From DASSBG01 sp035703755 (GTDB lineage Bacteria > Pseudomonadota > Gammaproteobacteria > Xanthomonadales > Rhodanobacteraceae), in NCBI GenBank assembly GCA_035703755.1, contig DASSXP010000337.1:1-8509 (forward strand): 8,509 nucleotides of DNA, read 5' to 3'. Shown piece after piece: positions 1 through 8,300 of this stretch. Made by a program: the position numbers and the translations under genes. The first letter of the stretch is position 1, and each line of letters opens with the position of its first letter. The notes under the pieces were generated by a model. It searched no databases and was not told the origin of the DNA. It saw only the letters and a list, made by a program, of their open reading frames with translations.

Positions 1-520
1 CGTCGTAGGTGAAGCGGATCGCCGGCGAATCCTGCAGTGGCACCCACGAGCGTGCGTGGATGGACTCGGACTGCGAGAACATGAACGGGGCTTGCTTGTC
101 CGCCGTCAGCGCCGGGGTCAGCCATTGCAGGCCCGACGCGGTGGTTGCCGTGCTGTAGACGATGCGCACCTGCGCCGGGTGCTTCGGCGCGGTGATGGTG
201 AGCTTGCTGCCCAGCTCCTTGTCGCGCGGCGCCAGCGCGTATTTCAGCGGCGTGGCCTTGCCGTCGGTCGCCAGCGCCTCGACCTTCGCGATCTTCAGGT
301 CGCGCGTGTCGAGCACCAGCGACTGGGCCTGCGGGCTGCGCCAATCCAGCTTCAGCGTGGCCTGGCCGGCGAGCTGCTTGTGCGGGAAGTCGATCTTCAG
401 GTCCAGGTCCAGATGCGTCACGCGCACCTGGTCGGGCTGGGCGTAGGAGTTCGGGTCGTTGGCGTGGGCGGCCAGCGGCAGCAGCAGCGTGCCGAAGGCG
501 AGGGCGGGCAGCAGGCGCAT
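1..520 (-). CDS. Exported M1-family zinc aminopeptidase, leukotriene A4 hydrolase type (N-terminal part only)
   Basis: The gene reads leftwards from an ATG at 520-518 and leaves the window at base 1, so only 173 codons are visible. Residues 1-20 form a Sec signal peptide (MRLLPALAFGTLLLPLAAHA, cleavage before N21), pointing to a periplasmic or secreted enzyme. The following residues match the N-terminal beta-sheet domain of M1 metallopeptidases: VTHLDLDLKIDF is the usual opening strand, and GLQWLTPALTADKQ followed by PFMFSQSESIHARSWVPLQD matches the LTA4-hydrolase-like subgroup, which has FSQ..AIHAR.W.PCQD at this point. The family removes N-terminal amino acids using a HEXXH zinc site. That site, the GAMEN-type exopeptidase motif and the C-terminal helical domain would all lie outside the window, so catalytic competence cannot be judged. 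No strong Shine-Dalgarno is seen. The start is chosen because it gives a clean signal peptide. Confidence 0.88.
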   Translation of the reverse strand, partial: MRLLPALAFGTLLLPLAAHANDPNSYAQPDQVRVTHLDLDLKIDFPHKQLAGQATLKLDWRSPQAQSLVLDTRDLKIAKVEALATDGKATPLKYALAPRDKELGSKLTITAPKHPAQVRIVYSTATTASGLQWLTPALTADKQAPFMFSQSESIHARSWVPLQDSPAIRFTYD

Positions 521-697
521 GGGGAATCTCGTGCCGGAAAACCCCAGTATGCCATTGCCGTCGCGGCAACCGCCTGTGACGAAAGCCGGGGGCGGCTCGT
601 TGGCTGGCCGCTGGCTGGGGAAGGCCTGAACGAGCCCCTGCTCGCCATCCCGGCGAAAGCGGAATCCAGTGTGTTCAAGGTGTTCACGAGGAGCTGG

Positions 698-732
698 ATC
701 CCGGCTTTCGCCCACTGCTGTCCGGGATAAAT
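698..732 (+). repeat. Left 35-base arm of the outer inverted repeat
   Basis: This stretch starts ATCCCGG and ends CCGGGATAAAT. It matches the reverse complement of 941-975 at 30 of 35 positions. Four of the five mismatches are one block (TTTC here, GAAA in the complement of the partner), and those four bases are reverse complements of each other, as if a small hairpin tip had flipped. A shorter inverted match also exists between CTGGATCCCGGCTTTCG (694-710) and 654-669. Confidence 0.7.
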
Positions 733-814
733 TCGCGGGTAGGTGGTGGAGGCGTTGCGGCACAACGTTGGGTAGTCGTCACCCCCAGCTTTGACTCAAA
801 ATCTCCGCTCACCT

Positions 815-898
815 TGTCGTCATTCCCGCGAAAGCGGGAATCCAGTGACTCACGGCGCCCAAGCCAGATGGATTCCCGCTTTCGCGGGAATGACGACA
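815..898. repeat. REP-like palindrome: perfect 30-bp inverted repeat
   Basis: Bases 815-844 and 869-898 are exact reverse complements over 30 bases, separated by a 24-base spacer. Each arm is itself partly palindromic (ATTCCCGC GAAA GCGGGAAT), so the transcript could form either two small hairpins or one long one. The core ATTCCCGCGAAAGCGGGAAT is a very common dispersed REP-type sequence in GC-rich proteobacteria. It lies 156 bases downstream of the stop of the minus-strand EF-hand gene and could act as a transcript 3'-end stabiliser. There is no T-run, so I do not call it an intrinsic terminator. Confidence 0.85.
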
Positions 899-940
899 GG
901 GAGGATTGCGGGAACGATGGCCGTGGAACATTGAGTGTGG

Positions 941-975
941 ATTTATTCCGGACAGCAGTGGGCTTTCGCCGGGAT
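941..975 (-). repeat. Right 35-base arm of the outer inverted repeat
   Basis: This is the inverted partner of 698-732. It begins ATTTATTCCGG and ends CGCCGGGAT. Together with 979-994 it forms a longer unit whose complement reads AAGGTCTGAACAAGCC followed by ATCCCGGCGAAAGCCC, which echoes the unit at 621-660. The bases outside the two outer arms show no target-site duplication, which argues against one intact miniature transposon bounded by these arms. Confidence 0.7.
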
Positions 976-1053
976 GTCGGCTTGTTCAGACCTTTCCTGC
1001 CTGGCTGCGCGCTCCGGCCCGCGCCAGACGCTGGTCGGTGCGGACCGGGCCGT

Positions 1054-1380
1054 TCAGTGCGCCGAGGCGGCAGCCGCCGGCGAACGTCGTTCCGGTGCGC
1101 GGCGCAGTGAGCGGATGTACGCCGCCACATCGTCCTTCGAGACCAGGCCGCGGTGTTCGCGGTCGATCGCATCGAAGTGGGCGCGAATGAAGGGGACCGG
1201 ACCCTTTTCGGCTTCCTCGCGACTCAGCAGGCCGTCGTGATCGCGGTCGGCGATGGCGAAATTCTTCTGCGCCATGTCGATCTGGTTGGCGATGCGGCCG
1301 AGGCCGCTCTGCGCGTGGGCCGACGGGCAGAGGGCGAGGCAGCCGGCGAGGATCAGGACAGCGGGGATGGCGCGGCGCAT
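1054..1380 (-). CDS. Small exported EF-hand calcium-binding protein
   Basis: The product is 108 aa. The start at 1380 is chosen over an in-frame ATG at 1428 because AAGGAG lies 8 bases upstream and the product then begins directly with a signal peptide (residues 1-23, cleavage AHA-Q). Residues 45-56 (DRDHDGLLSREE) are a textbook 12-residue EF-hand loop with D1, D3, D5, G6 and E12. Residues 73-84 (DREHRGLVSKDD) are a second, degenerate loop with R at position 5 and D at 12, so it may bind calcium weakly or not at all. The remainder is helical, with an Ala/Arg-rich tail. Likely periplasmic; the partner is unknown. L11-A12-G13-C14 also fits a lipobox, so a lipoprotein is possible, although hydrophobic residues continue after C14 and favour ordinary cleavage. 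It lies 99 bases downstream of the GST gene on the same strand and may be co-transcribed with it. Confidence 0.85.
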   Translation of the reverse strand: MRRAIPAVLILAGCLALCPSAHAQSGLGRIANQIDMAQKNFAIADRDHDGLLSREEAEKGPVPFIRAHFDAIDREHRGLVSKDDVAAYIRSLRRAPERRSPAAAASAH

Positions 1381-1388
1381 GGCGTTCT

Positions 1389-1394
1389 CTCCTT
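1389..1394 (-). promoter_or_regulatory. Shine-Dalgarno of the EF-hand gene
   Basis: On the minus strand this reads AAGGAG, 8 bases before the ATG at 1380-1378. It is the strongest ribosome binding site in the window and decides the start codon against the upstream in-frame ATG at 1428. Confidence 0.8.
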
Positions 1395-1479
1395 GGAGCT
1401 CGAACGGCAGTATCGCACCGCCGGCCATCCCCGGCAGCGCCGGGCAGGCCGTGCCGGCGCGGGTCGCGGGTCTCCGCCC

Positions 1480-2121
1480 TCAGGGCAGCTCCTGCGTCGA
1501 GTGCGGATCGATCGCATAGGGATAGCGGGCGGCGAGAAAGCCCGGTTGCGCCTCGACCCTGGCGATCCACTCGCGCAGGTGCGGATACGGTTGCAAGGGC
1601 AGGTCGGCCTCCTCCGCGCGGCTGGCATAGGCGAACAGCGCGATGTCGGCGATGCCGTAGCCGCCGCCGGCGATGAACGGCCGCGTCGCCAGCTCGCTTT
1701 CCAGGATACCCAGCGTGCGCACCGCGGCGCGGCGTTTGCCCTCGACCAGTTCAGCCGAACGGCGCGCCAGCTTGCCGGTCATCGTCCAGTGGCGCAGCGC
1801 GCCGATCACCGACTCCACCCGCTCCTGCTCGAAATGCAGCCACTGCTGCACCTTGGCGCGGCCGAACGCGTCGCCCGGCACGTACGGCGTGCCGTCGGCC
1901 AGATACATCAGGATCGCGTTCGATTCCGCCAGCACGCGGCCGTCGTCCAGTTCGATCGCCGGCACCGTGCCGGTCGGGCTGATCCGGCGAAACGCCTCGC
2001 TTTGGCCCTCGCCCTCGAAGATGCTGACCGGTACCGTGCGGTACGGCCGCTCAAGATGATGCAGCAGCTGGCGCACCTTCCAGGCGTTCTGCGAGGGCAG
2101 GTAGTCGTACAGGGTGAGCAT
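1480..2121 (-). CDS. Glutathione S-transferase family protein
   Basis: The product is 213 aa, a normal length for a soluble cytosolic GST with no signal peptide. Residues 1-75 are the thioredoxin-like domain: MLTLYDYLPSQNAWKV places S10 near the usual catalytic Ser position, P54 in PTGTVPA is the conserved cis-proline that positions glutathione, and E66-S67 in LAESNAI is the gamma-glutamyl-binding pair. Residues 85-205 are the all-helical C-terminal domain, with the conserved N-capping/hydrophobic-staple segment GYGIADIALFAYA at 154-166 and a closing EWIARVEAQPGF. Such enzymes conjugate or reduce electrophiles with glutathione; the substrate cannot be told from sequence. The start at 2121 has GGAG six bases upstream and begins exactly at the family's usual N-terminus, whereas a 19-residue upstream extension (from 2178) has no domain support. 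The gene is divergent from the RHS gene. Confidence 0.93.
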   Translation of the reverse strand: MLTLYDYLPSQNAWKVRQLLHHLERPYRTVPVSIFEGEGQSEAFRRISPTGTVPAIELDDGRVLAESNAILMYLADGTPYVPGDAFGRAKVQQWLHFEQERVESVIGALRHWTMTGKLARRSAELVEGKRRAAVRTLGILESELATRPFIAGGGYGIADIALFAYASRAEEADLPLQPYPHLREWIARVEAQPGFLAARYPYAIDPHSTQELP

Positions 2122-2127
2122 GGGCAA

Positions 2128-2131
2128 CTCC
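2128..2131 (-). promoter_or_regulatory. Shine-Dalgarno of the GST gene
   Basis: On the minus strand this reads GGAG within CCGGAGTTGCCC, six bases before the ATG at 2121-2119. It supports that start over the in-frame upstream ATG at 2178. Confidence 0.6.
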
Positions 2132-2230
2132 GGTGAGGCGATGCGCGAACTGTGGCAGCGCCCGGTGCGGCGCGCCATCCGGTTCTTGCGCCGGGCACGC
2201 GCGGGCCCCGTTCGGTCCAGGCATTCCCGC

Positions 2231-2260
2231 TAAGAAAATTTCCTATAGACAATACGATTC
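2231..2260. promoter_or_regulatory. AT-rich island in the divergent intergenic region, candidate promoter area
   Basis: The 198-bp gap between the GST start (2121) and the RHS start (2320) is GC-rich except for this stretch, which contains TAAGAAAATTTCCTATAGAC and then AATACGAT. TATAGA (2244-2249) could be a -10 element for the RHS gene, about 70 bases upstream of its ATG, but I find no convincing -35 at the right distance. The gap also holds an imperfect 9-bp stem (2160-2168 with 2188-2196). No operator is recognised. Treat this as location evidence only. Confidence 0.3.
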
Positions 2261-2306
2261 TGCCGGGCGGAGCCTCCGCAGCACGCCCGAGCGTAGAGCC
2301 GGGCAC

Positions 2307-2312
2307 AGGGGA
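2307..2312 (+). promoter_or_regulatory. Shine-Dalgarno of the large RHS gene
   Basis: AGGGGA lies seven bases before the ATG at 2320. Together with the signal peptide that begins there, it decides this start over the in-frame ATG at 2152, which would place 56 unrelated residues ahead of the signal peptide. Confidence 0.7.
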
Positions 2313-2319
2313 AAATACG

Positions 2320-5300
2320 ATGCGTATCACGCGGCAAGGAATCTGCCTGTGGGTCGTGCTACTCGGCTCATTCGCATCGCTCGTCCATGCGGCCAGTCCC
2401 GAAGACGAATACAGGAAGCTGATCCGGGTGAATCAGGACATAAAGCCCCTGGGCGAGCATCCGTTCGGCGAAAACGTCAGCCTCTATGACGGCTCATTGT
2501 CGTTCACCCAAACCGACATCAGCTTGTCTGGCAGTGGTCCTGCATTGCAGTTGATCAGGCGATTCGAGGTTTACGGAAACTCGCCGATTCACGGTGCGGC
2601 TGAGCCCGTGTTCGGCGGATGGGAACTCGAAGTGCCGCACCTTGAAACCCTGACGGCGGGGAGACAACCGACTGCGGACAATCCCACTGGGGTAGCCATG
2701 TGGAACGTGAGTGCCGCGGGAAATCTTCAGCGAATCAATGGTTGGCAGACCGATAACACGGGGGACACGAGCGGCAGTCCAAGCGCCGACGTCAACGCGC
2801 GCTGCACCAATTTCACCGCTCCGCCGAGTGTCGTGCGCCACTTGGGCGATCCCGACCTGGAGTTCTGGGATCCCTACGATTGGTGGAAGGGTTACCACCT
2901 GCTCATGCCCGGAGAGGGTGGCCAGGACGTGTTGGCCAATGCCGACTCGGCAACCAAGAGTACCTATCCGGCCGTGACCAAGGAGCACTGGCGCTTCAGT
3001 TGCCTCCCGACGACCGCCAATGGACAGCCCGGAGAGGGTTTTCTTGGTCACGCGCCAGATGGAACCTTGTATTGGTTCGACTATCTCGTGTACCGACCCG
3101 CGGACGGTATGTCGCGACAGCTGTCGGCTGGCGATGCGGGACTGTCGCCTCCACAGTCGTCCTTTCAGCGATTTGCCGATGCTTCCGTCGTTGGGCTCAT
3201 CAGCCTCCTGTCCGGATCATCCAGCGCGCATGCGGCCACGGTCAAAGACTCCATCGTGAGGAGTTTGGGCGTGCTCTTGGTCACCAAGGTTCAGGACCGC
3301 TTTGGCAACACGCTCAACTACAGTTACGACAGCAACGGCCTTCTTACGGGAATCACGGCCAGCGATGGCCGTGCCTTGAGTGTGGCGTACGTGGCCGGCA
3401 CCTCTCGTGTTCAAACGGTAACCCTGCAGCCGGCCTCGGGCGCGCCAAGAGTATGGCTCTACACATACAACGCGGATGGTTCATCGCTTGTCGACGTGAA
3501 GTTGCCGGACAGCAGCCACTGGCATTACGACATGGCAGCATTGCAGAGCGCCATGCTGCGAAACAGCAGTTCGTACAGCAGTTGCGAAACGTTGGCCGTC
3601 CCGACGGATCTTGGGCCGGTCACGGGCACGATCACGCATCCGTCCGGGCTGGTGGGCCAGTTCACGTTGGAAGGGCGGAAACACGGCCGCTCCTACGTGG
3701 GTGAAATCTGTCGCGGCATGGACACCAGGGGGCCGAGTACCAGCGGGAGCTACTCGACCTTCCCGAAAGAGTGGTACAGCTTGACGACGACCCGGGTGGT
3801 GTTCTCGGGAGCGGGCATACCTGCCAGCACGTGGCTCTACCAGTACTCGTCACCCAATGACAGTTGGTACACCTGCACTGGCAGCTGTCCCACCACCATC
3901 TGGACGGACGTGGTGGCTCCGGACGGCAGCACGGTTCGCCACATTTTCAGCAATCGACTCGATATCACCGAGAGTCGGTTGCTCCGCACCGAGTTCTATA
4001 CGGCTGCGGCAGGCACCTCAACGCTCCTGCGCAGCGAGGACTACGGCTACGCGGCACCGACGACGGCACCGCTCCCTCCGGCGGCGGGAATCAGCTTTCT
4101 TACGAACGTCAATGTCGCCCAGCTGACAAAGTACTTCCCGATGAATCAGCGAGTCATCACGCAGGACGGTGATGCCTACACTTGGCAGGCGGAAGCCTTC
4201 GACCAGTACGCCCAGGTGACTCGAACCAAGCGCTTCAGTTCGATCAGTGGGCAGGCGGCGATCGAAGAGGCCATCGCTTACCGCAATGACACCAATCTCT
4301 GGGTTCTCGGGTTGCCGTTGACGGTGACCAATGTCAGCACGGGCGAGGTGGAGTCGAGCAATACGTACAAAACAAGCAACGACACCTTGCTGTCGCGGGC
4401 TCGCTTTGGCCAGACGCTGATGAATTACACGTTCAACGGCGCTGGCCAACTGGCCAGCTTCACTGACGGCAACAGCCACACCACCACCTTGGGCAACTAC
4501 AAGTGCGGGATCCCGCAGGCGATCGGCTACCCGGACGGCAAATCGCAGACGTTGTCGGTGGACGACTTCGGCCAGATTGCGTCGATCACTGACCAGGCCG
4601 GGCACACCACCAGTTATGACTACGACAGTGTAGGGCGGATCACCAGGATCACGTATCCGTCCGGTGACGAGGCGGCTTGGCTGCCGACCACCTACACCTA
4701 CAGTTTCGTCACGGGTACGGAGCGGGGATTGCCCGCCAACCATTGGCGGCGCACCACGACTACCGGCAGCGCCAACGCGGTGACGTACTACGACGCCATG
4801 TTGCGTCCGGTGCTGAGCGACAGCGTCATTGGCACTGCGGTGCAGGCGAGCACCTTGACGACTTACGATGCCAGGGGCCTGAAAGTCTTTCGTGCTTACC
4901 CGAGCGCCACGGCACTCACCTTCACCCAAACGCCGGTCACCGCGGGCGTCAAGGGCGTGGCGACCGACTACGACGCGTTGGGAAGGATCTTCCAGACCAG
5001 GCAGGATTCCGAGTTGGGTGTGCTGACTACGGCTTATGCTTCTCTGTCCGGCGCCCGCCAGCGGGTCACCGACCCCAAGACCAAGGTCACTACCACCAGC
5101 TATCAGGTATTCGACTCGCCCAGCTACGACGCACCGGTCCTCGTGCAGGCCCCGGAGGGTATTACCCAAGCCATCTCGCGTGATCCATACGGGAACCCTC
5201 TGTCAATCACGCAATGGGGTCCATACGGTACCGAGACCAACAGTCTCACCAAGACGTTCGTGTACAACGGCTACCACCGTCTCTGCCGCACTGACGAGCC

Positions 5301-8300
5301 GGAAAGCGGCAGCGAGGTCATGGGGTATGACGGCGCTAACAATCTGACGTGGAGCGTCACCGGAATCACGCTGGGCAATGATGGCAGCTGCCATCCGGAA
5401 CTTGCGCAGTCGGCGAGCGTGACCACGCGCAGCTATGACGCGATGAATCGTCTGAAGACGATCCTGCCGCCGGTGGGTACGGGCACGCAAAGCACCAGTT
5501 ACGACTACGATCCGGTGGGCCGACTCACCAGCGGGGTGTCGGGTATCAGCTCCTGGAACGGCAAGTACAACTATCGCGGCGCGCTCATCAGCGAGACGTT
5601 GCAATTGGTCGGTCAGGAAGCCTGGGTCATCGGCTACGTCCACGATGCCTACGGCAATCTCAGCATGATCCACTACCCTGACGGCGAAAGCGTCGACTAC
5701 GCCCCCGATGCGTTGGGTCGCCCGACCCAGGCTGGCGGTTATGCAACCGGTGTCGGCTATTTCCCGGATGGGCAGATTGCCCAGTTTGCCTTTGCCAATG
5801 GCACGGGGTACGTGGCCGAACAGAACGCACGCCAACTGCTTCGCAACTTCAGCTATGGCGCGGGCAGCATGGTGCGATTGAGTGAAGATCTGGACTACGA
5901 CGCCAACGGCAACATCACCTCGGTGACCGACCTGGCGGGAGGTCCACGCAACAAATCGTTCGGCTACGACGCACTGAACCGGCTGACCAGCGCCAATGCG
6001 ACGGCTCTGTGGGGCAACCAGTCCTATACCTACGACGCACTCAACAACCTGCGTACACTGAAGACCGGCAGCCAGACTTCCACGTATCACTACGACGTCA
6101 CCAACAAGCTGGCCAGTATCACCGATGGTGCCAGCACGCTTGCCAGTTATCACTACGACAACCGCGGCAACGTCATCGGCAAGAATGCAACGGTGCTGGT
6201 GTTCGACCAGAAGAACCAGTTGACCCAAATCGTCGGAGGCGGCAGTTATGCCTACGATGCCGCCGGGCGGCGCGTGTCGAAAACGGTTGGCGGGGCCACG
6301 ACGTACTACTTCTACAACCAGGCTGGCCGGCTGATGTTCCAGTGGGCGCCAGCCGATGCGCTGAGCACCAGTTTCGTCTATCTCGGCAGCAAACTGGTCG
6401 GGGACAACGAAGAGGTGGTGCTTGGGACGCCGGCCACGATCGGTTTCGACGCCAATCCCAACAATGGCAACTACACGGTGAGCTGGGGAGCGGTGCCGGG
6501 GGCGACCGGCTACCTCCTGCAGGAAAGCGCCGATGGCGGCACCTGGACCACGATCTACAGCGGCAGCACGGCAAGCAAGCTGCTGACCGGCAGGGCCGGA
6601 GGCAGCTACACCTACCGTGCGGAGGGCTGCGTAGGCACGACCTGCGGCGCCTGGATCACCTCGGCCACCTTGGGCGTACGCCCGGCCATGCCGACAGTGA
6701 ATGTTCCCGGCGGCACGATCAACGGCACTTACACGGTGAGCTGGACCGCCTCGGCCGGTGCCAGTGGCTACGACGTGCAGGAACGCCTGGATGGCGGTAG
6801 CTGGGTCACGATCGCCAGCAGCACGGCGGCAACGGCTATCTCCCGTCCCGGTACCGCCAGCGGCAGCTACACCTACCAGGTCTCGGCCAGGAACGTTTAC
6901 GGAACTCGAGGTTGGGCAGTTTCCGACGCGGTGACCGTGGACACGACCTACGGGGTGATACCGGCGGCACCGACCGGTCTGACGGTGCCGGCCAGCAGCA
7001 GCAATGGCAGCGCCACGCTGAGTTGGGGTGCCTCCAGCCTCGCGCCTCGCTACGTGGTCGAACAGAGCGGCAACGCCGGTACCAGCTGGGCCGGCATCTA
7101 CGACGGCAGCGGCACCGGTACGGCCGTGTCCGGCCTGGCCAACGGCAGTTACAGCTTTCATGTGCAGGCCTGCAATACGTATGGCTGCAGCGCCTGGACG
7201 CCCGGCAACACCGTCCTGGTCGTCACGCATCCGCCGGGTACCGCGCCGACCATCAGCACTCCCGCCAACAGTTCCAATGGCGGCTACACGGTCAGTTGGG
7301 GCGCGGTAGGTACGGCCACCAGCTACACCTTGCAGGAGCAGGTCAATGGCGGCGCCTGGAGCACGATCCAGACGGGCAGCATGACCAGCAAGACGATCAG
7401 CGGCAAAGCCAATGGCAGCTATGGTTACCGGGTACAAGCCTGCAACGTAGGCGGTTGCGGCCCGTGGAGCAGCACCGGCACCACCACGGTGCTGCTTCCC
7501 CCCGCGGTACCGGCAAGCATCACGGTGCCGGCCACCAGTAGCGGCAGCATTGCGGTGAACTGGGCAGCCAGCGCTACGGCGACCAGTTACAAGTTGCAAC
7601 AGCGCCTCGGCACGGGCGGTTGGGGTGGTGTTTATGCAGGCGCGGCCACCAGCAGCACGCGTGCGGTGGCGGCGAGCGGCAGCTATACCTACCAAGTGCA
7701 GGCGTGCAACACCAGCGGCTGCAGTGCGTACAAGACCAGCAGTGCGGTGACCGTCACGATCCCGCCAGCGACCGCACCCACCCTCAATGTCCCGGCCAAC
7801 AGTTCCTCAGGCAGCTACACGGTGAGCTGGGGCACGGTGACGGCGGCAACCAGCTACACCCTGCAGGAGCAGGTCAATAGCGGCAGCTGGGCCACGATCC
7901 AGACAGGCAGCGCGACCAGCAGGGCGATCAGCGGCAAGGGCAACGGCAGTTATGGCTATCGCGTGCAAGCCTGCAACGCAGGTGGCTGCGGACCGTGGAG
8001 CGGCACGGCCAGCACCGTCGTCGTGCTGATTCCGGCTGTACCCACGGGCCTCAGCGCCATCGTTGATGTCTACGACCTGTCCGGTGTGCAGGCGGCTGGC
8101 ATGGTTTCGCCGCAGGCCCGCCCCTACGCCTATCAGTTGAGCGCCACGTGGAACGCGTCGGCGGGGGCCACAAGCTATACCCTCCAGTACTGCCAAACCG
8201 GCGGAACCTGCGGCACGAGATCCGGCAGTGCGACGTCGGTTTCCCCGTTCACGGTCGTCGGCGCGGCGTATACCGTTTCCGTGCAGGCCTGCAATGCGAG

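Larger units (their letters stand above)
621..994. repeat. Composite array of inverted REP-like elements in a 533-bp non-coding gap
   Basis: Bases 521-1053 lie between the EF-hand gene stop and the aminopeptidase start and contain no credible gene. They hold at least five related short elements in alternating orientation. Unit 621-669 (forward) carries AAGGCCTGAACGAGCC and then ATCCCGGCGAAAGC. Unit 694-732 is in the opposite orientation. Units 815-844 and 869-898 form a perfect palindrome. Unit 941-994 (reverse) ends with the complement of AAGGTCTGAACAAGCC. The outermost 16-base arms (621-636 and 979-994) match at 14 of 16 positions when inverted, and 647-660 matches inverted 962-975 at all 14. 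The layout resembles REP/BIME-type interspersed repeats, which are widespread in proteobacteria and tend to sit at 3' ends of genes. It could stabilise or terminate the upstream EF-hand transcript. No transposase is present. Confidence 0.75.

Noticed and set aside
555..569. TTGCCG TCG CGGCAA inverted repeat about 35 bases upstream of the aminopeptidase start
   Set aside because: A 6-bp inverted repeat with a 3-base spacer is expected by chance in several hundred GC-rich bases, and it matches no operator that I can name.
698..975. A single 278-bp MITE bounded by the 35-base inverted arms
   Set aside because: There is no target-site duplication, related arms continue outside these limits (621-669 and 979-994), and the inner and outer repeats are not concentric. 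A mosaic of REP-like units fits better.
814..1110. Short frames translating the REP-like repeats (products containing FPRKRES-type segments)
   Set aside because: These peptides are the well-known artefact of reading the ATTCCCGCGAAAGCGGGAAT repeat as protein. There is no ribosome binding site or domain.
1430..1444. CCCGGC AGC GCCGGG hairpin between the GST stop and the EF-hand start, as a terminator
   Set aside because: There is a 6-bp GC stem but no T-run on either strand, and such stems are frequent in DNA this GC-rich.
986..1570. A 194-codon minus-strand frame overlapping the EF-hand gene and the GST 3' end
   Set aside because: It is out of frame with both supported genes and encodes only an Arg/Pro-rich product without a recognisable domain.
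1153..2136. A 327-codon plus-strand frame opposite the EF-hand and GST genes
   Set aside because: Its product is Arg/Gln/Ala-rich with no domain, and it is antisense to two genes supported by motifs and ribosome binding sites.
2260..2320. Possible c-di-GMP (GEMM) riboswitch before the RHS gene, suggested by GCACAGGG and GCCTCCG
   Set aside because: The two fragments are in the wrong order and spacing for the GEMM fold, and CACAGGGG is better explained by the Shine-Dalgarno.
3184..3243. Internal stretch resembling a second signal peptide (VVGLISLL...SAHA, residues 290-305) in the RHS protein
   Set aside because: It sits inside the N-terminal region, between the YWFDYLVYRPAD segment and the first YD repeat, with no upstream ribosome binding site or start codon. 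It is more likely a loop within one protein.
5203..7695. An 830-codon open frame on the minus strand inside the RHS gene
   Set aside because: It lies wholly opposite a gene with clear domains, its translation is a low-complexity Ala/Gly/Arg-rich product with no recognisable domain, and it mirrors the FN3 repeats. It is a shadow of GC-biased codon use.
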